Source of the DNA: Saccoglossus kowalevskii
Taxonomy: Eukaryota; Hemichordata; Enteropneusta; Harrimaniidae
Assembly: GCF_000003605.2 (NCBI RefSeq)
Contig: NW_003123424.1
Span: 52,724-86,295 of the forward strand
Direction of reading: 5' to 3'
DNA: 33,572 nucleotides
Part shown: positions 13,779 through 26,165 of the stretch, in pieces
How positions within the stretch are numbered: the first letter of the stretch is position 1
How the letters are laid out: each line of letters starts with the position of its first letter
Translations under genes and position numbers: made by a program
Notes under the pieces: generated by a model
What the model was told of the DNA's origin: nothing
Database searches by the model: none
The model's input: the letters and a program-made list of their open reading frames with translations, nothing else

Positions 13779-13835
13779 ACGTTTTATGTAAAACGTCATC
13801 TAAATAATGAGGTTTGTTGACCCCACTCATTATTT
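13779..13835. repeat. Two adjacent hairpins
   Basis: ACGTTTTA at 13779-13786 pairs exactly with TAAAACGT at 13789-13796 (2-nt loop). Five bases later AAATAATGAG at 13802-13811 pairs exactly with CTCATTATTT at 13826-13835 (14-nt loop). Both are perfect stems of 8 and 10 bp. No tract or context identifies a function. Confidence 0.75.
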
Positions 13836-15037
13836 CAAATAGCATGCTATGATGTCAAAAATAGTTTCCAATAACAATTAACATTAACCCAATTGCTGCC
13901 GTAGGCACCGTATTTTAAAATGAGTGTAATGAACTTTGATTTGTGTACTTGTGTGATTTACTTGAATATGGTGATTTTAATATTATGCCACTAATAGCAA
14001 TGAATTTGTAGACAAGTAATAAAGGTAATGTAATAAATATTAAAATGTAAAATGTATTCGATAAAAGTTGTTTGGAAATGTGGAAGCAGCAAATCTCAAA
14101 TCACAACATCTCAAATTCACTGCCTCTAAAGCTTATCAAATATCACAGTTAACAGCCCTAGTCGTTTGACCGTGAAATTGAATTTCAGCTTAAGTTACAT
14201 GTCTGGTCTCCTGTGTATATAATAGTGTGTTTCATTTTGTGAGTGATTTAATTGACTGTAATACCATATCTGTAAATAGAATATATAGACTCGGCATGGC
14301 GTATAATAACAAATCAATGATCGTTGCTTATCGTGGTTAACCTAACGACTCTACGTTAAGGGGCTCGATTTTAAAAACAACAACTTAAGGAGCTTGTCAT
14401 AATGTTACAACTCTGACAATCGCACGTTTCGATTACAGTGGTCTGTATGTGATGCAGCAATCATAGCGCTCCGTCATATCAACAACTAGTCTACGCTGTA
14501 GCTGCTGAAATTGAAAAGATGCATTTCTGAAAGTAAGTCACATGATTCTTATAGAAATAATTGAATTAATCCAAATTAGGATTACCATTTTAGATAATAT
14601 ATAAGCAATATTTTATTGTAGAGCGACTTAATTGCGTATTTCTTTCAGGTGGTTAACGAGACAACTGTGTTCAATTTACACATAGTCCCATTTCTATTTA
14701 AGATAAGCACCAGCAACAAATACTGAACATAAACCATTGGACACAATTATACTGATACGTCATATATCCCTTTGGTCCAGTAACTTGCATGATTAAGCTA
14801 AATTTATTTAGTAACGGAATACGTAATGCAGGCAGGCTAATGGACCGTATAGTTTTCGTGATGATTCAACGTAGAGCAATATTCATGTGTCGTGCACGTG
14901 TAAAGTTACCTTATCCGGTGTGACATAGAATGTTAACCTCGTATAGTCGATCATTCACGTTCATCACCCAGTCAGTTGGATATACACACGTCTCATGTTG
15001 CAGCGTCAATTTTTGTTTTATTTCTCACCACCAATCG

Positions 15038-15059
15038 CCAATCACAGTGCTGAAATATG
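15038..15059 (+). repeat. 22-bp dispersed repeat, copy 1
   Basis: Identical over 22 bases to 15757-15778, 719 bp downstream, in the same orientation. Related CACCACCAAT/CAACCACCAAT text precedes both. Probably two fragments of one interspersed repeat. Confidence 0.7.
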
Positions 15060-15756
15060 TGACGTCAATATACAGTTATGATGCCTGAAAAATGTCTATA
15101 TGCGTAACTATGGTTACACTGTAAACTGTGATTGCCACGTCGTAGTACCCCATGCTCAGTGGAAATGTTATCTGAGTACGATGAGTTAAAACAAATGTTC
15201 TTAATAAGCCTCTCAATCGCCCCCTGAAGAATCTGTGAAATTAGATCGCTATAACATGGAGCATGATACTAATACTGATGGTAATGTTACAAAAACTGCA
15301 TGAAGGCAAACCATTTTCTGTTATCGAAGGCATAACAATTACTTGTTCATGTTAATGTTTGAACCAATATAAACACCCATACGTGTGTAAATATGAACAC
15401 AAGCCTTAAATATTGTTTCGACATTTGCAACGTTTCAGCTCAATGTATGAAAATTGGTAAACACAAAGATATCGATGTGTTTCGTTGTCACGTGATCATC
15501 CGCTCACATCAGCGCAGTGGTAGCTTTACATACTTACTGTTGTGTAGAATAATGTACCAACTTGTGTAATACAATATATTGATGTCAAAACGGTGTGTAT
15601 ACTTGATTATATAGCTTTAAATTTTGTACGAAAATAATAATACATTAATTGCAGTCATTGCTATATTATAATATACTTGGGGGCGGGTCGCAGATCTCTA
15701 ATGAGGCTGATGGTGCATTGAGGACATCTATGTTAAATATACATGAATTGCAACCA

Positions 15757-15778
15757 CCAATCACAGTGCTGAAATATG
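15757..15778 (+). repeat. 22-bp dispersed repeat, copy 2
   Basis: Exact match to 15038-15059. The sequence on the right side diverges immediately after the shared block. Confidence 0.7.
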
Positions 15779-16484
15779 ACACGGGCCATGTTTATATTAT
15801 GCTATAAACAATTGCTATCTGATTCATATGCCCACTGATTTATGTAATAGCATTCACATGTATTACAGTGAGCGTACAGCTGTAGACGATCACACATCAA
15901 CTATTGCTAACACAAGATGTTAATGGTTTTTCATAAGTATAATTATATTGACAGTGTTAAAGCAAACTGTACGTGACGCCGCTTTTCGCAGTGTTTATAA
16001 GCGTTCACACACTAGATTGTGCAGGTCTGGGCCGTATTTACAAATACATTATACACCCGTCATATTTGTTATAAACTTGAAATGATTCAGATGAACATGA
16101 CAGTAAAACAACAATTTTATACCATTCACCACAGTCCCTCTATCGATAAAAGGACTGTGCACTCACATATCGCGTATAAATCATCCAGACATTGATCATT
16201 TCAGTTTTAAAACAACTTTATTGTCATGGAGCTAGTACACAATTATTTAAATAATATTTTGATATTCGTTAGTTCTATAATTGATCGCTAATATTTATTT
16301 TTATATTCGTTTCATGCACTATCTTTAAAACATGTTTGTGGAACACGCTGCATTTTGTATGTCATCAGTGTAACACAAATATCTTTGACGACGTTCTTTC
16401 TGCTTCTTAACCCTTTAATCATATATTTCTGCATGTCCTATAACATTACATACTCCTTTACTACTATACCATCACGTTTAAGTG

Positions 16485-16501
16485 TATATATATATATATA
16501 T
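16485..16501. repeat. TA microsatellite
   Basis: An uninterrupted alternating TA run of about eight units. Confidence 0.85.
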
Positions 16502-19465
16502 CAGTCCGTTTATGAGTAGAGTCCGTTTATGAAACACATACTTGTAGTGAACGTGAGTGTGGACAGTTGATGTGCTAGCGTGTGAAAATATATTCATTAT
16601 ACTTATTAATATTAGACACATACTTGACCATTATTTATTTATTTATTATTTTCGATGATATATTATTTCCAGTATTCATGTGAAAATATAGCGACCAACC
16701 TTAACGACGTTATCTTCTAGTATTTTATATTCAGTTACATGTGACCCAGTGAATAGAATTCATTGCTTTCCGTGGTGGAATGAGTGTGCAAATTCCCAAG
16801 ATGTTGTGATGCGTTGTACCTTGTTTCGTGACGTATAAATCATTCTCGATTGGAATTACTTTCACAATAAATTATCGCGTCTTAAGGAAAATATCTGGCA
16901 AATCACTACTCTTCATCTTAATATTTCGTATCATTCTATATTGCAAACATGGTGGCGTGGCTTTGCTATATGTCTTGACTGCACAGTGTTAGCAATCTCA
17001 TGTCACATCACACGTTGTAGTATCTGGTGCGCTAACATTAAAACTAACACAACGCCCATTTCACGATTTCCAATATAATGGCCATGATTTTCTGTAACCT
17101 CAGATTATATTTAATATCTACAGATCTGGTTGTCATTATTTTCAATTTTTATTATTATAAGATATTCACATATTGTATGTCATCCATTAGAATAACTGTT
17201 TCAAGGTGAGTCGCCAGGAGTGGTAATCTCTACTTGAGATGTTTTTCATAGTCACATATATGACATACCCTGTGGCGAAATTGCAGCCTAGAGACGTCAA
17301 CAACTTAGGGTTGTGGTTGTATCAATGTTTCTAAAACAATATTTGGAATATGGATTGAATTCATCATACGTATCATTCGTTTACGAACTCAACTGCATAT
17401 GAAACCATAAATAAAATTGTCTGAAATAAAATATGAAATTATTAACAGCGTCCGATTAATTCCGTGTCAAGCACCATCCAAAAATACACTTAGCAGTCAA
17501 TGTCAACTGGATGTAATCAATGTCTCAGCGACATAACTGAACTTAGTGAATTAGTTAATGGTATAGCATACGTATGGGGTATTTGACACGGAATTCTATT
17601 GTGAATCCCCGTCGTGTCCTATTCACTATATCGGTACGTTTTCACTTGGCACGTGCAACATTTCATGAGATAACTTGAAATTGATACTCGATTGCTTATT
17701 ATCCTGTCAACGCTATCTCCTTATTGAACCTTTCTATAAGACTTGCATATCGCCTGGTGTTCTATGAGATCGCCACGTGAAACATTCCTGTCTCGTCGTT
17801 GTTGGCTTCCATCTCAAATTCAAGAACTTTGTAGCTGAGCATGTATACTGTGATTGGTGTATGTAAATTTTACTTTTATCTACAGTAAAATAATTGTTTA
17901 GAGACATCAATACGACTATTGACATGCTTAATGACACTGATAATTATTGTACTCACTCACGTAGACTTGACAAACTTTTGAATATTTTGCATCCCCTCAA
18001 CGCCACTATATAACATAGGTCTTAGAGATATAAAATCATGAATATTCCATAGCATCACGGTGATTGCAATGTGTTGACTGACATTCCAATACAGTCACTT
18101 GGGAAACATCATGTGCTGTTCTATACTGCAATGTGTTAGGATAACCATGAGTGTGTTATATTATTAAAAGCATGGATGACGTGATGTGTATATATGGTTT
18201 GACATCAAACACTAATGCTTACTTATTGCACGACAAAAGATAACCCCGACATCGTGTTAAATTTTGACAACTCGTTAATACAATATAATTATTTGACAGT
18301 AATGATAACGACAGTTTTTAATTACAAATTCAATTCTAGCAATGCTACTCTCTGGTGACGTCATAATGGCTCATATGTTGTCGAAAGATTACAATCGATA
18401 GTTTGTTGGTACAAAAATTTTCAGCACAATTTGTATGAGCCTTTATTTTGCGTACAAGTAGGTCTCTTTTATATTTACGGCAGACATACGCACAGGAAAT
18501 TAAATTTAATAAAAAAAAGTACGTTTCCTTAACTTAAGTGACTTCCTTGTTTAATTGACGCCTTCAATGATTTGGAAAAGCAGAAATGGGAAGTACATTC
18601 TCACCAAATTACATTAACTCGTACATACATTTATGTTATTACATTCATTAATATACATATGTGCTGACATGTTTAGTGTGTATGTGTGTACAGAAGTCAT
18701 CGTCTTTGTTGTCCACGCTGAACTGTTTATTAACAACTCAAATATATGTTATTACTCGCGGCAAAACATCCCATTAGTGCTCATTGTGCAGACTCTATCG
18801 TGTTGGTGTTAGAACCAGCAGCTTTATTGTGTTATTTGTTGGTGGTGTCAACTTTATTACTAAAGTTTAAACAATGCAAACAATATTCTTGTCCAAATCA
18901 TACCATAAACGTTAATATAAATATAGTATGAATGAACTTGCAATATAAGACTAAATATTTGCTAATATTCACCTCATGTTCCAACTTTTATTGTTTTGAC
19001 TACAGTCTGATTTCATATGTTAATCTGTTAATGGTTATATCGCAATGTAAACTGTGTGAGTTCATCTTTTTCTCGATATCTACTACAATTAATGCATCAT
19101 AAATTAATATGATTTTAATTAAGTAGATCGTGTTATTGGACACCCCTACTAAGATAATGTTTGACATAACTAATTTCCCCTGTGAAACCTCTCTTTGTGC
19201 ACGTAACAGGAATAAATTCACCTTAGGCATACATTTTGCGTGCACGTAGAACCACGCACACAATCACCATTATTGTTCTCATGCATCAGACTCGAGTGGT
19301 AAATAATTACCAAGTGAGTGATAAAGACGTCATTTTTTGACAGGTTGATGAAGTCCGTTAATTGCGATCTGGACACATCAATGTCAATCATTCCTTTTCA
19401 TTCAGAGCCAGTGCAGGTATACAATTCGTCGCAAAGATATTTAGTACAAGAACGCTTCTAGTTTA

Positions 19466-19515
19466 ACTAACATTCCCAAGATGCAACGAAACTAACATTC
19501 CCAAAATGCAACGAA
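19466..19515 (+). repeat. 25-bp tandem duplication
   Basis: Two head-to-tail 25-bp units (19466-19490 and 19491-19515) beginning ACTAACATTCCCAA differ at one base (G versus A). A simple recent duplication. Confidence 0.9.
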
Positions 19516-20101
19516 TCCTACTTTAAAATTTATCCGCGGTTCGTATTTGTGTTACTCGTTAGGACGTTCAAAAATAACAAATGAAAAACGTAATTTTAAA
19601 ATAGAAAATGAATGAGATGTTTATGTCTGTAAATGATTCGTTGTTAAAATAAATGACGAGAAACAAATAAATAAATTTTTGTAAATCATCCTAGATGCAT
19701 GGATCCGGGAAAAGCCACTGGTGTCGCTGTATACAATCGAAACTATTGTGGCTTGCTTACACTCATTCAGACTTGATTGTAAAGGTCAGAAACAGTTGTT
19801 AAGTTTTGTGACAGTTTAGTATGATAGAAAGCATGTACAGTCTTCAAATTGACACAATAGACAGAGTGGGAGGTCATGACAGAATATACATGATTCCGGC
19901 ATTCGTAATAAATGCTTTTTATTGGTAATTGCACTTTCAAATATTATTAAAATAATATTCACGAGTAATATCTACGTGATAACCTCGTTAAAGGTCATTA
20001 GCATATTGTGTACACAGTGCACATGCTTCGGTCCCTTTTTCCACATTCCTCAACCAATGCATCATCACAGTGAGGTCAATTGCAATTTACGTTTTATGTC
20101 A

Positions 20102-20164
20102 GTGAAGTTCAGCACCGTCACTGAGGTTTGTCAAGCAAGCCTCATTGGTGGTGCTGAACGTTGT
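20102..20164. ncRNA. Pre-microRNA-like foldback (candidate)
   Basis: The segment folds back on itself with no bulges. The core GTTCAGCACC (20107-20116) pairs exactly with GGTGCTGAAC (20150-20159). Four of the next five positions pair (two as G-U), then TGAGG (20122-20126) pairs with CCTCA (20140-20144), then TTTG with CAAG, around a 5-nt loop at 20131-20135. Beyond the core, four more pairs form after one mismatch. In all about 27 of 29 positions pair in a 63-nt hairpin. That size and shape fit an animal microRNA precursor, although the loop is small. The arms match no conserved microRNA I know. A decayed inverted-repeat transposon is the main alternative. The coding strand cannot be told from the sequence. 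Confidence 0.35.
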
Positions 20165-20614
20165 ATTCGAAGCCCACACATAAGCGATGCTACTAGATAT
20201 ATACAATAGCTAACATACCACACCAGCCCCGCGACTGCATGCTCAGAAAAAGATTTGTACACACTCCCACCATGTCATGTTATATGCAATTACAGTTCTA
20301 AACAAATACGGCTGCATAATTTAGTGGGTCACAGAGACCCGGTACATTATATTTGAACATTATCAGTTGCTTACATTTCTGTACTGGAAGTAAATGTTCT
20401 ATACCAGCTCCACTCTCCAGAATATTTGCAACAATTAGGAATATATTATTCACAATATAATGTATACATCTCTCACGGTAACGGCACAAGTTACAGAGTG
20501 CCATAATTAGCGGTATTGCACTGGGTATTTTATTCTATTAGGAAACGCGAATTCCATATACGGAACGATTACGCGCGTAAACGTCCTCTAATAATAAAAA
20601 CAAACATATAGCTG
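20165..20614. other. No feature recognised
   Basis: AT-rich sequence with only short open frames on both strands and no domain, RNA or repeat signature that I can identify. Confidence 0.5.
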
Positions 20615-20926
20615 CCCCAGGGGTTTGACCCCGGAGTATAACTGGCCTTTCAGTTTGGTAGTGGTGTGCGGCTGGGAAGTAAAACCCCAAACCCCATCAT
20701 ACACCATTTTCACCTCACAAACCATACCCCATTATAGACCGAATAGTGTTTTTGTATATCCCATCAGAGACCAAATTGTTGCTAAATTTATTCAGTTATA
20801 GGTTGAATCTACTCATCACCCGGACTAATGAGTAACAGTTCTAAAACTCGGGTAAAAACAGACCCCAAAGGTGTGCCGCCCTATAATGTGATTTGCATCA
20901 AGTAATCCCCCGGGAGTTGACCGGAG
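20615..20926. repeat. GC-richer interspersed-repeat-like segment
   Basis: A block near CCCCAGGGGTTTGACCCC (20615-20632) is closely resembled by CCCCCGGGAGTTGACC (20907-20922), in the same orientation about 290 bp apart, both followed by GGAG. Between them lies C-run-rich text (ACCCCAAACCCCATCA near 20683 and ACCATACCCC near 20720) unlike the surrounding DNA. Direct similar ends suggest a repeat unit or a small element. No open frame or family could be recognised. Confidence 0.4.
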
Positions 20927-23827
20927 CCAACACAAAGAAGTTCGCTAAATCTGTTCTAAACGTTTTGGATTTCGGCATTCCCATGATGTTTCCCTAAGAG
21001 GAAAAGACGGAAATAATAAGGTTATTACGAGGATACCGAAAAGTATGCACGACGACAGTACAGCGGGAGTATCGACCGACGCGCTGCGGAGACGATGCGA
21101 CGGCGTACTGTCTGAGTATATTCTGTCTTCAAGGCATGGTAATACTTCGTAATGACTATTTGCGTTTTCAATTTCAACGGAAGTTGTTCTATATCATTAC
21201 TTGGATTCATGCTGTTCACTTACTTAAGTCAATCAATCAAAGTATAACCATTGAATTTGAGTGCAGCCCATGTAGTAGCTGTGTTGTTAAGTAAGAACAA
21301 TATATGCGCATAAATGAAAATAACATGTCGGAATCTTCACATTGCATCATGGGTAAACGGATATCAGTTATTAGAAATTCAATAGGCCATCCATTTCGTC
21401 GATAATTATAGTTAAGAAATGTTTGTTTTTATATATTCGATATTAATTTATTCTAAAATGATTGACGCGTTGTGCCTTTTACTACAAGATATTTGATGAA
21501 ATCGTTGTCTTATTACACATAATGTGTCGAATGCATTAGGAAAAGCTATTCTTTGTCTCGTCATAGGATATGGAATTGCCTTGGGTGTAAACGCATTCTG
21601 AATACACATCACCACTGGTCTTCTAAACATTGTATTTTCTACCCCACAGTAAAATATGTAAACTACGTGGCAATGCTCCACGCGAGAAGAAAGAGAATGT
21701 CATGGCAGTTCAGTGTAATAAAGCAGTGTAATATTTTGTAAACATTCATACTGTGAAATAAAAATCGGGGCAATCTGATTGGTTCGTGCAAACAGATTGA
21801 ATTTTTGAAATTATGGCTGACTATTAAAAAAATTCTAATAATTTACAATTTAGATATCAAATCATCACACCCTGTGGATTTTTGTAATTTTGTGAATGTG
21901 GCATTTCAAACTCTAAAATATCAATATAAAATATAAGTATCGGTAAGTATATAAGTATTTGATGTCATTCGTTCTAGTTTTGTAATTATCGCCCGCCCAC
22001 ATTAATTCTGTATTACAAAGGTAATATAAACGTCTCAAAAAACAATAACCTTTGGTGTGCGGCTATTAATTAACATTGTAATTTTGAAAAAAAAAATACA
22101 TACACAACACAGCTGCAGTATATCCCGATATATGGCTTGATATGTTCATTTACATATAGAGTGACAACACTGGGTATATACATGAATCCGAACATAAAGA
22201 AGAAATAAAATCACATACAATCAATATTCTAATTTACAACTCAAAGAAACATGAGACAAACGGGAGAAGGTATGTTGATCAATACAACAATGAATTAATT
22301 ATTATTATTACATCTTCACTGCATGATATAAAATAAATAAAAAATATAACCTATATAAAAAGAAACAAGTAAAAGGAAATAACAAATAAATTCAATACAG
22401 TGGAGTAGCTGTGGCGTATAGTTCACGGTGTTTCGTCAAATTTAGGAATGCTGCTGCTGAATTTCTTTTAATTAATACTAACGTTGGCTTTGAACAAGTA
22501 TGTATACCTAAATTAAATTATCATGAGATGAGGTGTGCCAATTTAATTATGAATATAATATCTACATCAAATATCATTTGTTATATTAATTTACATATAC
22601 TTGAATACACAAATCAGTATCACATACCTTACATCAAAGTTTTAGTTGCCTTCGTGGCGTTTCATAGCTGGCAGAACTAATTCACTTTGTTAAAGACAAA
22701 TTTCAATTGAAATAGTCGTAAAACGCACAGTTCAAAGTGATAAACTGTATTTTTTTGAAATTAAAATCTTTCCAAAAGTCACATGACGGGGCCTGAAATT
22801 GATTGTCGACTGGAAATACTGAATGTGCTTGAAATGTGTGTGATTTGTGAGCACAGTAAATCATAATATGAAAAATAGATATTATCTATTTTTATTCATT
22901 CGTTGCTCCCCTAGGGGTGTACTAGGATTTCAAAACGATCATTTTCCCAACGCTTTAGGCTCTAAATCGGTCGTGACGCGAATTCATAATAATGGGAGTG
23001 ATTTGTGAATTTCAGTCATTGTAACCACAACCCTGGAAGAGTTATCATAAAATCAATATTGTCTGACGTCATAAATGTCAGTTTTGTAAATACATATGTG
23101 TCCTAATGACTTTGCGTGATAGTAGAATGGTGTAAAGAAAAAACGTTTACACAGAAAAGAAATTTCTTGTTTCCGTCAAAGAATAATGGAAATCATTTCC
23201 AGAATTCAGATATAAAAGTAACGTTACGGTTTTGTTAAATATAACTATGTCTACTGAGGGCAGTTAGAGGGTAACAATCACATTAATATACCCCTAGAGA
23301 CATTTCAACTATATTCAAAATTCACACCAAAAATACAATGTGGACATCAAAGCGACCATGAGTGCAATCATATAAGTAAATAAAAAAGTAAAATGCAATG
23401 TTGCTTAAACCGTTTTAAATTGAACCTTCTATTATTATAGTATGTTTAAGCCAAGGCCAAAGGTATACCTCTTGACAAACCACAGAAACACGTTAGTGAT
23501 TATGTCGAACCTTAGAACTGGAGCGAACCGTTAATATATCACATCGAACACATTTCCACTTCTTTATGGTTGGTTTAACACAGATTATTCAGTAACAATG
23601 ACGTCAGCGCGTTACTTTCCTAACTGTGTATCGTGAATATATGTACCTCATCATTTTAACCAATGGATCAACGCATTTATATCATTGTGCAATATATATA
23701 ATATTTGGCCCTAAAATAGAATAGGCGAGATATATTCAAATATATACAGTCACCTATAATTTCACATTTACATGGGTTAATATAAAACGAATACAATATT
23801 TATTATAATATATGCATCTCCTTTCAG
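20927..23827. other. Upstream region of the receptor gene, no gene recognised
   Basis: Contains a CpG-dense patch at 21040-21112 and a perfect 23-bp hairpin at 22871-22893, but no supported coding sequence. Two overlapping short frames on opposite strands around 21448-21741 look like chance. The right end closes with a pyrimidine-rich acceptor (CTCCTTTCAG, ending at 23827), so the last part may be a 5' intron of the receptor gene. Confidence 0.4.
22871..22893. repeat. 23-bp AT-rich perfect hairpin
   Basis: AAAAATAGATA (22871-22881) and TATCTATTTTT (22883-22893) are exact reverse complements around one T. It may be a cruciform site or chance in AT-rich DNA. Confidence 0.8.
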
Positions 23828-24101
23828 AGGCTGCAAATAGCTGAACCGTCTCCGCTAATATTGGATTCCTATATCCAGAGCAGTGATACTATTATGGGAC
23901 AACTGTGAGTGACGACACCCTATCCGATGAAGAGGTACAATGTATGACAAGAATATCTGCCCATGAGTATTCATATGTACGCTAAGCAGTCCATTCCCAG
24001 TGCGAATATCAAGTCTCAGACACACAGGTGTCACTCATAATGCATTGAAGTTAACGAACATCATAAACACCACGCACAGCGAACATTGTGACTAAACAGC
24101 A
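23828..24101 (+). other. Probable 5' UTR / leader of the receptor gene, with upstream ORFs
   Basis: TCTCCTTTCAG ends at 23827 and would serve as a splice acceptor for a leader exon continuous with the coding exon. A possible donor, CT|GTGAGT, follows at 23905-23910. Several upstream ATGs precede the receptor start: 23940-23966 (8 codons plus stop), 23944-23985 (13 codons plus stop) and 23963-24040 (25 codons plus stop, starts MSIHMYAKQS). All terminate before 24102. If transcribed, such overlapping uORFs would be expected to lower translation of the receptor. Transcription of this segment is inferred only from position and splice-like motifs. Confidence 0.4.
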
Positions 24102-26165
24102 ATGGATTTTGCAAATATAATGCATTGCACACCCTTATTTTGGATCGTGTTCCTATTATTTAATCAAAGCTACATTTCATGTTATCATCTTATGGAAAGG
24201 CATAATACAGTTAGTTATTTGAAGCAAGGAGACTTGATGCTTGGAGGAATCTTTACGATACATTGGTATGACAAAGAAGATAATTCTTGCACGCAAATAC
24301 GCCCACTGAGAGAGATGTTCCGTGTGGAGGCCATGGCATATGCAATTGATCAAATCAATAAACGCAATGATGTGTTACCAGGGTATACGATGGGTTTTCA
24401 GATACTAGATGACTGTGGAACTGAAGCATCATCCCTAGCAGCTGTACTTCACTTCGTGCCTGGAGACATCCATAAGGATCCCAAATTGGACGAGTGTGAG
24501 TGCCCTGGTCTTGAAGATAAAACAAAAATAATTGGCATTATAGGACCGCCTCTCAGTACAAATGCAATCCCTACTAGCAAATTATTACATTTGTTCCACA
24601 AGCCTCAAATTAGCCACGCAGCCACGAGTGATGAACTAAGTAACAAAGACATACATACTTACTTCCTAAGAACAGTACCACCAGAGAGTCAGCGGACACT
24701 GGCTATAGTTGAATTACTTCTTCAGTTCAACTGGACTTATATTTTTACCTTGAATTCTGCAGAAAACTATGGCAGAAACGCAATCAGTAACTTCACCACG
24801 GATGCAATAAATCATCATATTTGTATTGCTGCAAGATTGGAGATCTCTTCGAGCGTCAACACTGACGACGATGTTGATAAGTTGGTTTCAGGTATGATTA
24901 GTAATCCCCATGCTCGTGTGGTCGTCATGTTTTCATTGACCAGAGAAGCAGATATGCTGTTTGCAGCGTTGAAGAGAGCAAATGCTGATAAAATGTTCAC
25001 TTTCATCACTACTGATCGCGAAGCACTTGATCTCGGACAAGATGGCCATGCATCTGCTGCATCTGGAGGTTTATTTGTAGGAACAATTAAGAAGGCAGTG
25101 GATGGACTTGAAGAACATTTTAATTCTTTTAGTCCTAAAGACCACATAGAAAATCCTTGGTTCCTAGAATATTACAGCCACTACTTCAATTGTAGTGACA
25201 GAACTTCAAATTGCAATGATAGTTTCCATATTCGGGAGAGTCGGACATATGCTGCTAGCGTAGTTGATGCGGTGTATGCCTATGCTGGGGCTTTACATAG
25301 AATGCAGAATGAGTCTTGTCAAGACAACAATTGCGATAAATTCATGGAGGACGCTATGAATGGTGACAAATTACTGCGATATCTCCTGAACAACACATTT
25401 GATGGAGTCAATGGAAAAACACGATTTAACAGTAGAGGTGATATTGTAGCACAACATCCTCTCTTTGTCCTACAATTTGTAAATGACAAGTATGAACTAG
25501 TGAATGTCGGAAATGTTGATACCGTCAATCACGTAGTAAATATTAATGGAAGCATTAATTGGAATACAGGACATTCTCCACCAGAGTCTCGTTGCGGAGA
25601 ACCTTGCCAACCAGGTGAGGTAGCTACATTTCGGAAAGATGGATGTTGCTGGGACTGTTGGACATGTTATGCGAACGAAATTGTAAATGAAAATAGTTCA
25701 AAGTGTATCGAGTGTGATGAAGGTTTCTGGCCGAATAAAGATATCACTACCTGTGAAAAAATATTACCAACTCATCTACAATGGACGAGTGGTGTGGCTA
25801 TATGTCTTTTGACTTTTGCCACCTTCGGAGAATGTGTTGTTGTCTTCATTATTGTATACTATATAAAATATCGACGACATTTGGTAATCAAGGCATCCAG
25901 TCGAGAGCTCTCTGCCATTTTATTATGTGGCATATCAGTGTCTTTTGGAATAATATTCAGCTTTATTGCTAAACCTAGTGTTAGTTCGTGTTTTGTGAAC
26001 CGTTTGGGGTTTATGCTTTGCTTCACTATAATATATGCACCAATTTTGTCTAGGGCAAACAGGATATATCGCATTTTCTCTGCAGCAAGTAATTCAGCAA
26101 AACCACCAGTGATGATTAGTCCCTGTTCACAAGTTGTGTTAACTCTATTACTGATACTTGGACAG
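24102..26165 (+). CDS. Metabotropic-glutamate-receptor-like class C GPCR, coding exon 1 (residues 1-688)
   Basis: Encodes the ligand-binding half and TM1 to mid-TM4 of an mGluR-type receptor in the plasma membrane. The start lies in a strong context (G at -3 and +4) and opens a signal peptide (residues 1 to about 27). The Venus-flytrap domain spans about 40-485. Compared with mGluR1, residues equivalent to Arg78, Ser165, Thr188, Tyr236 and Asp318 are present (R74, S152, T175, Y223, D305). Asp208 is replaced by E195, and the Lys409 region is not clearly conserved. C63/C105 fit a conserved disulfide, and C132 or C134 the dimer-linking cysteine. The CRD keeps all nine cysteines (498, 502, 515, 516, 519, 522, 535, 538, 551). 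TM1 is about 561-588, TM2 602-624 and TM3 631-653, with the ECL1 cysteine C630. The SSREL motif after TM1 and the IAKP motif ending TM2 match mGluRs. The frame is phase 0 at the donor CAG|GTGAGT. Intron read-through would add eight residues and stop. Confidence 0.96.

Larger units (their letters stand above)
13071..20101. other. Gene-poor AT-rich DNA, no supported gene
   Basis: Both strands lack long open frames and recognisable domains. Noted inside are paired hairpins at 13779-13835, a 22-bp exact repeat shared by 15038-15059 and 15757-15778, a short TA microsatellite at about 16485-16501 followed by a duplicated AGTCCGTTTATGA (16503-16515 and 16520-16532), and a 25-bp tandem duplication at 19466-19515. 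Confidence 0.5.

Noticed and set aside
24815-25147. 110-codon antisense frame inside receptor exon 1
   Set aside because: It is a shadow of the receptor coding strand; the sense frame has clear domain matches.
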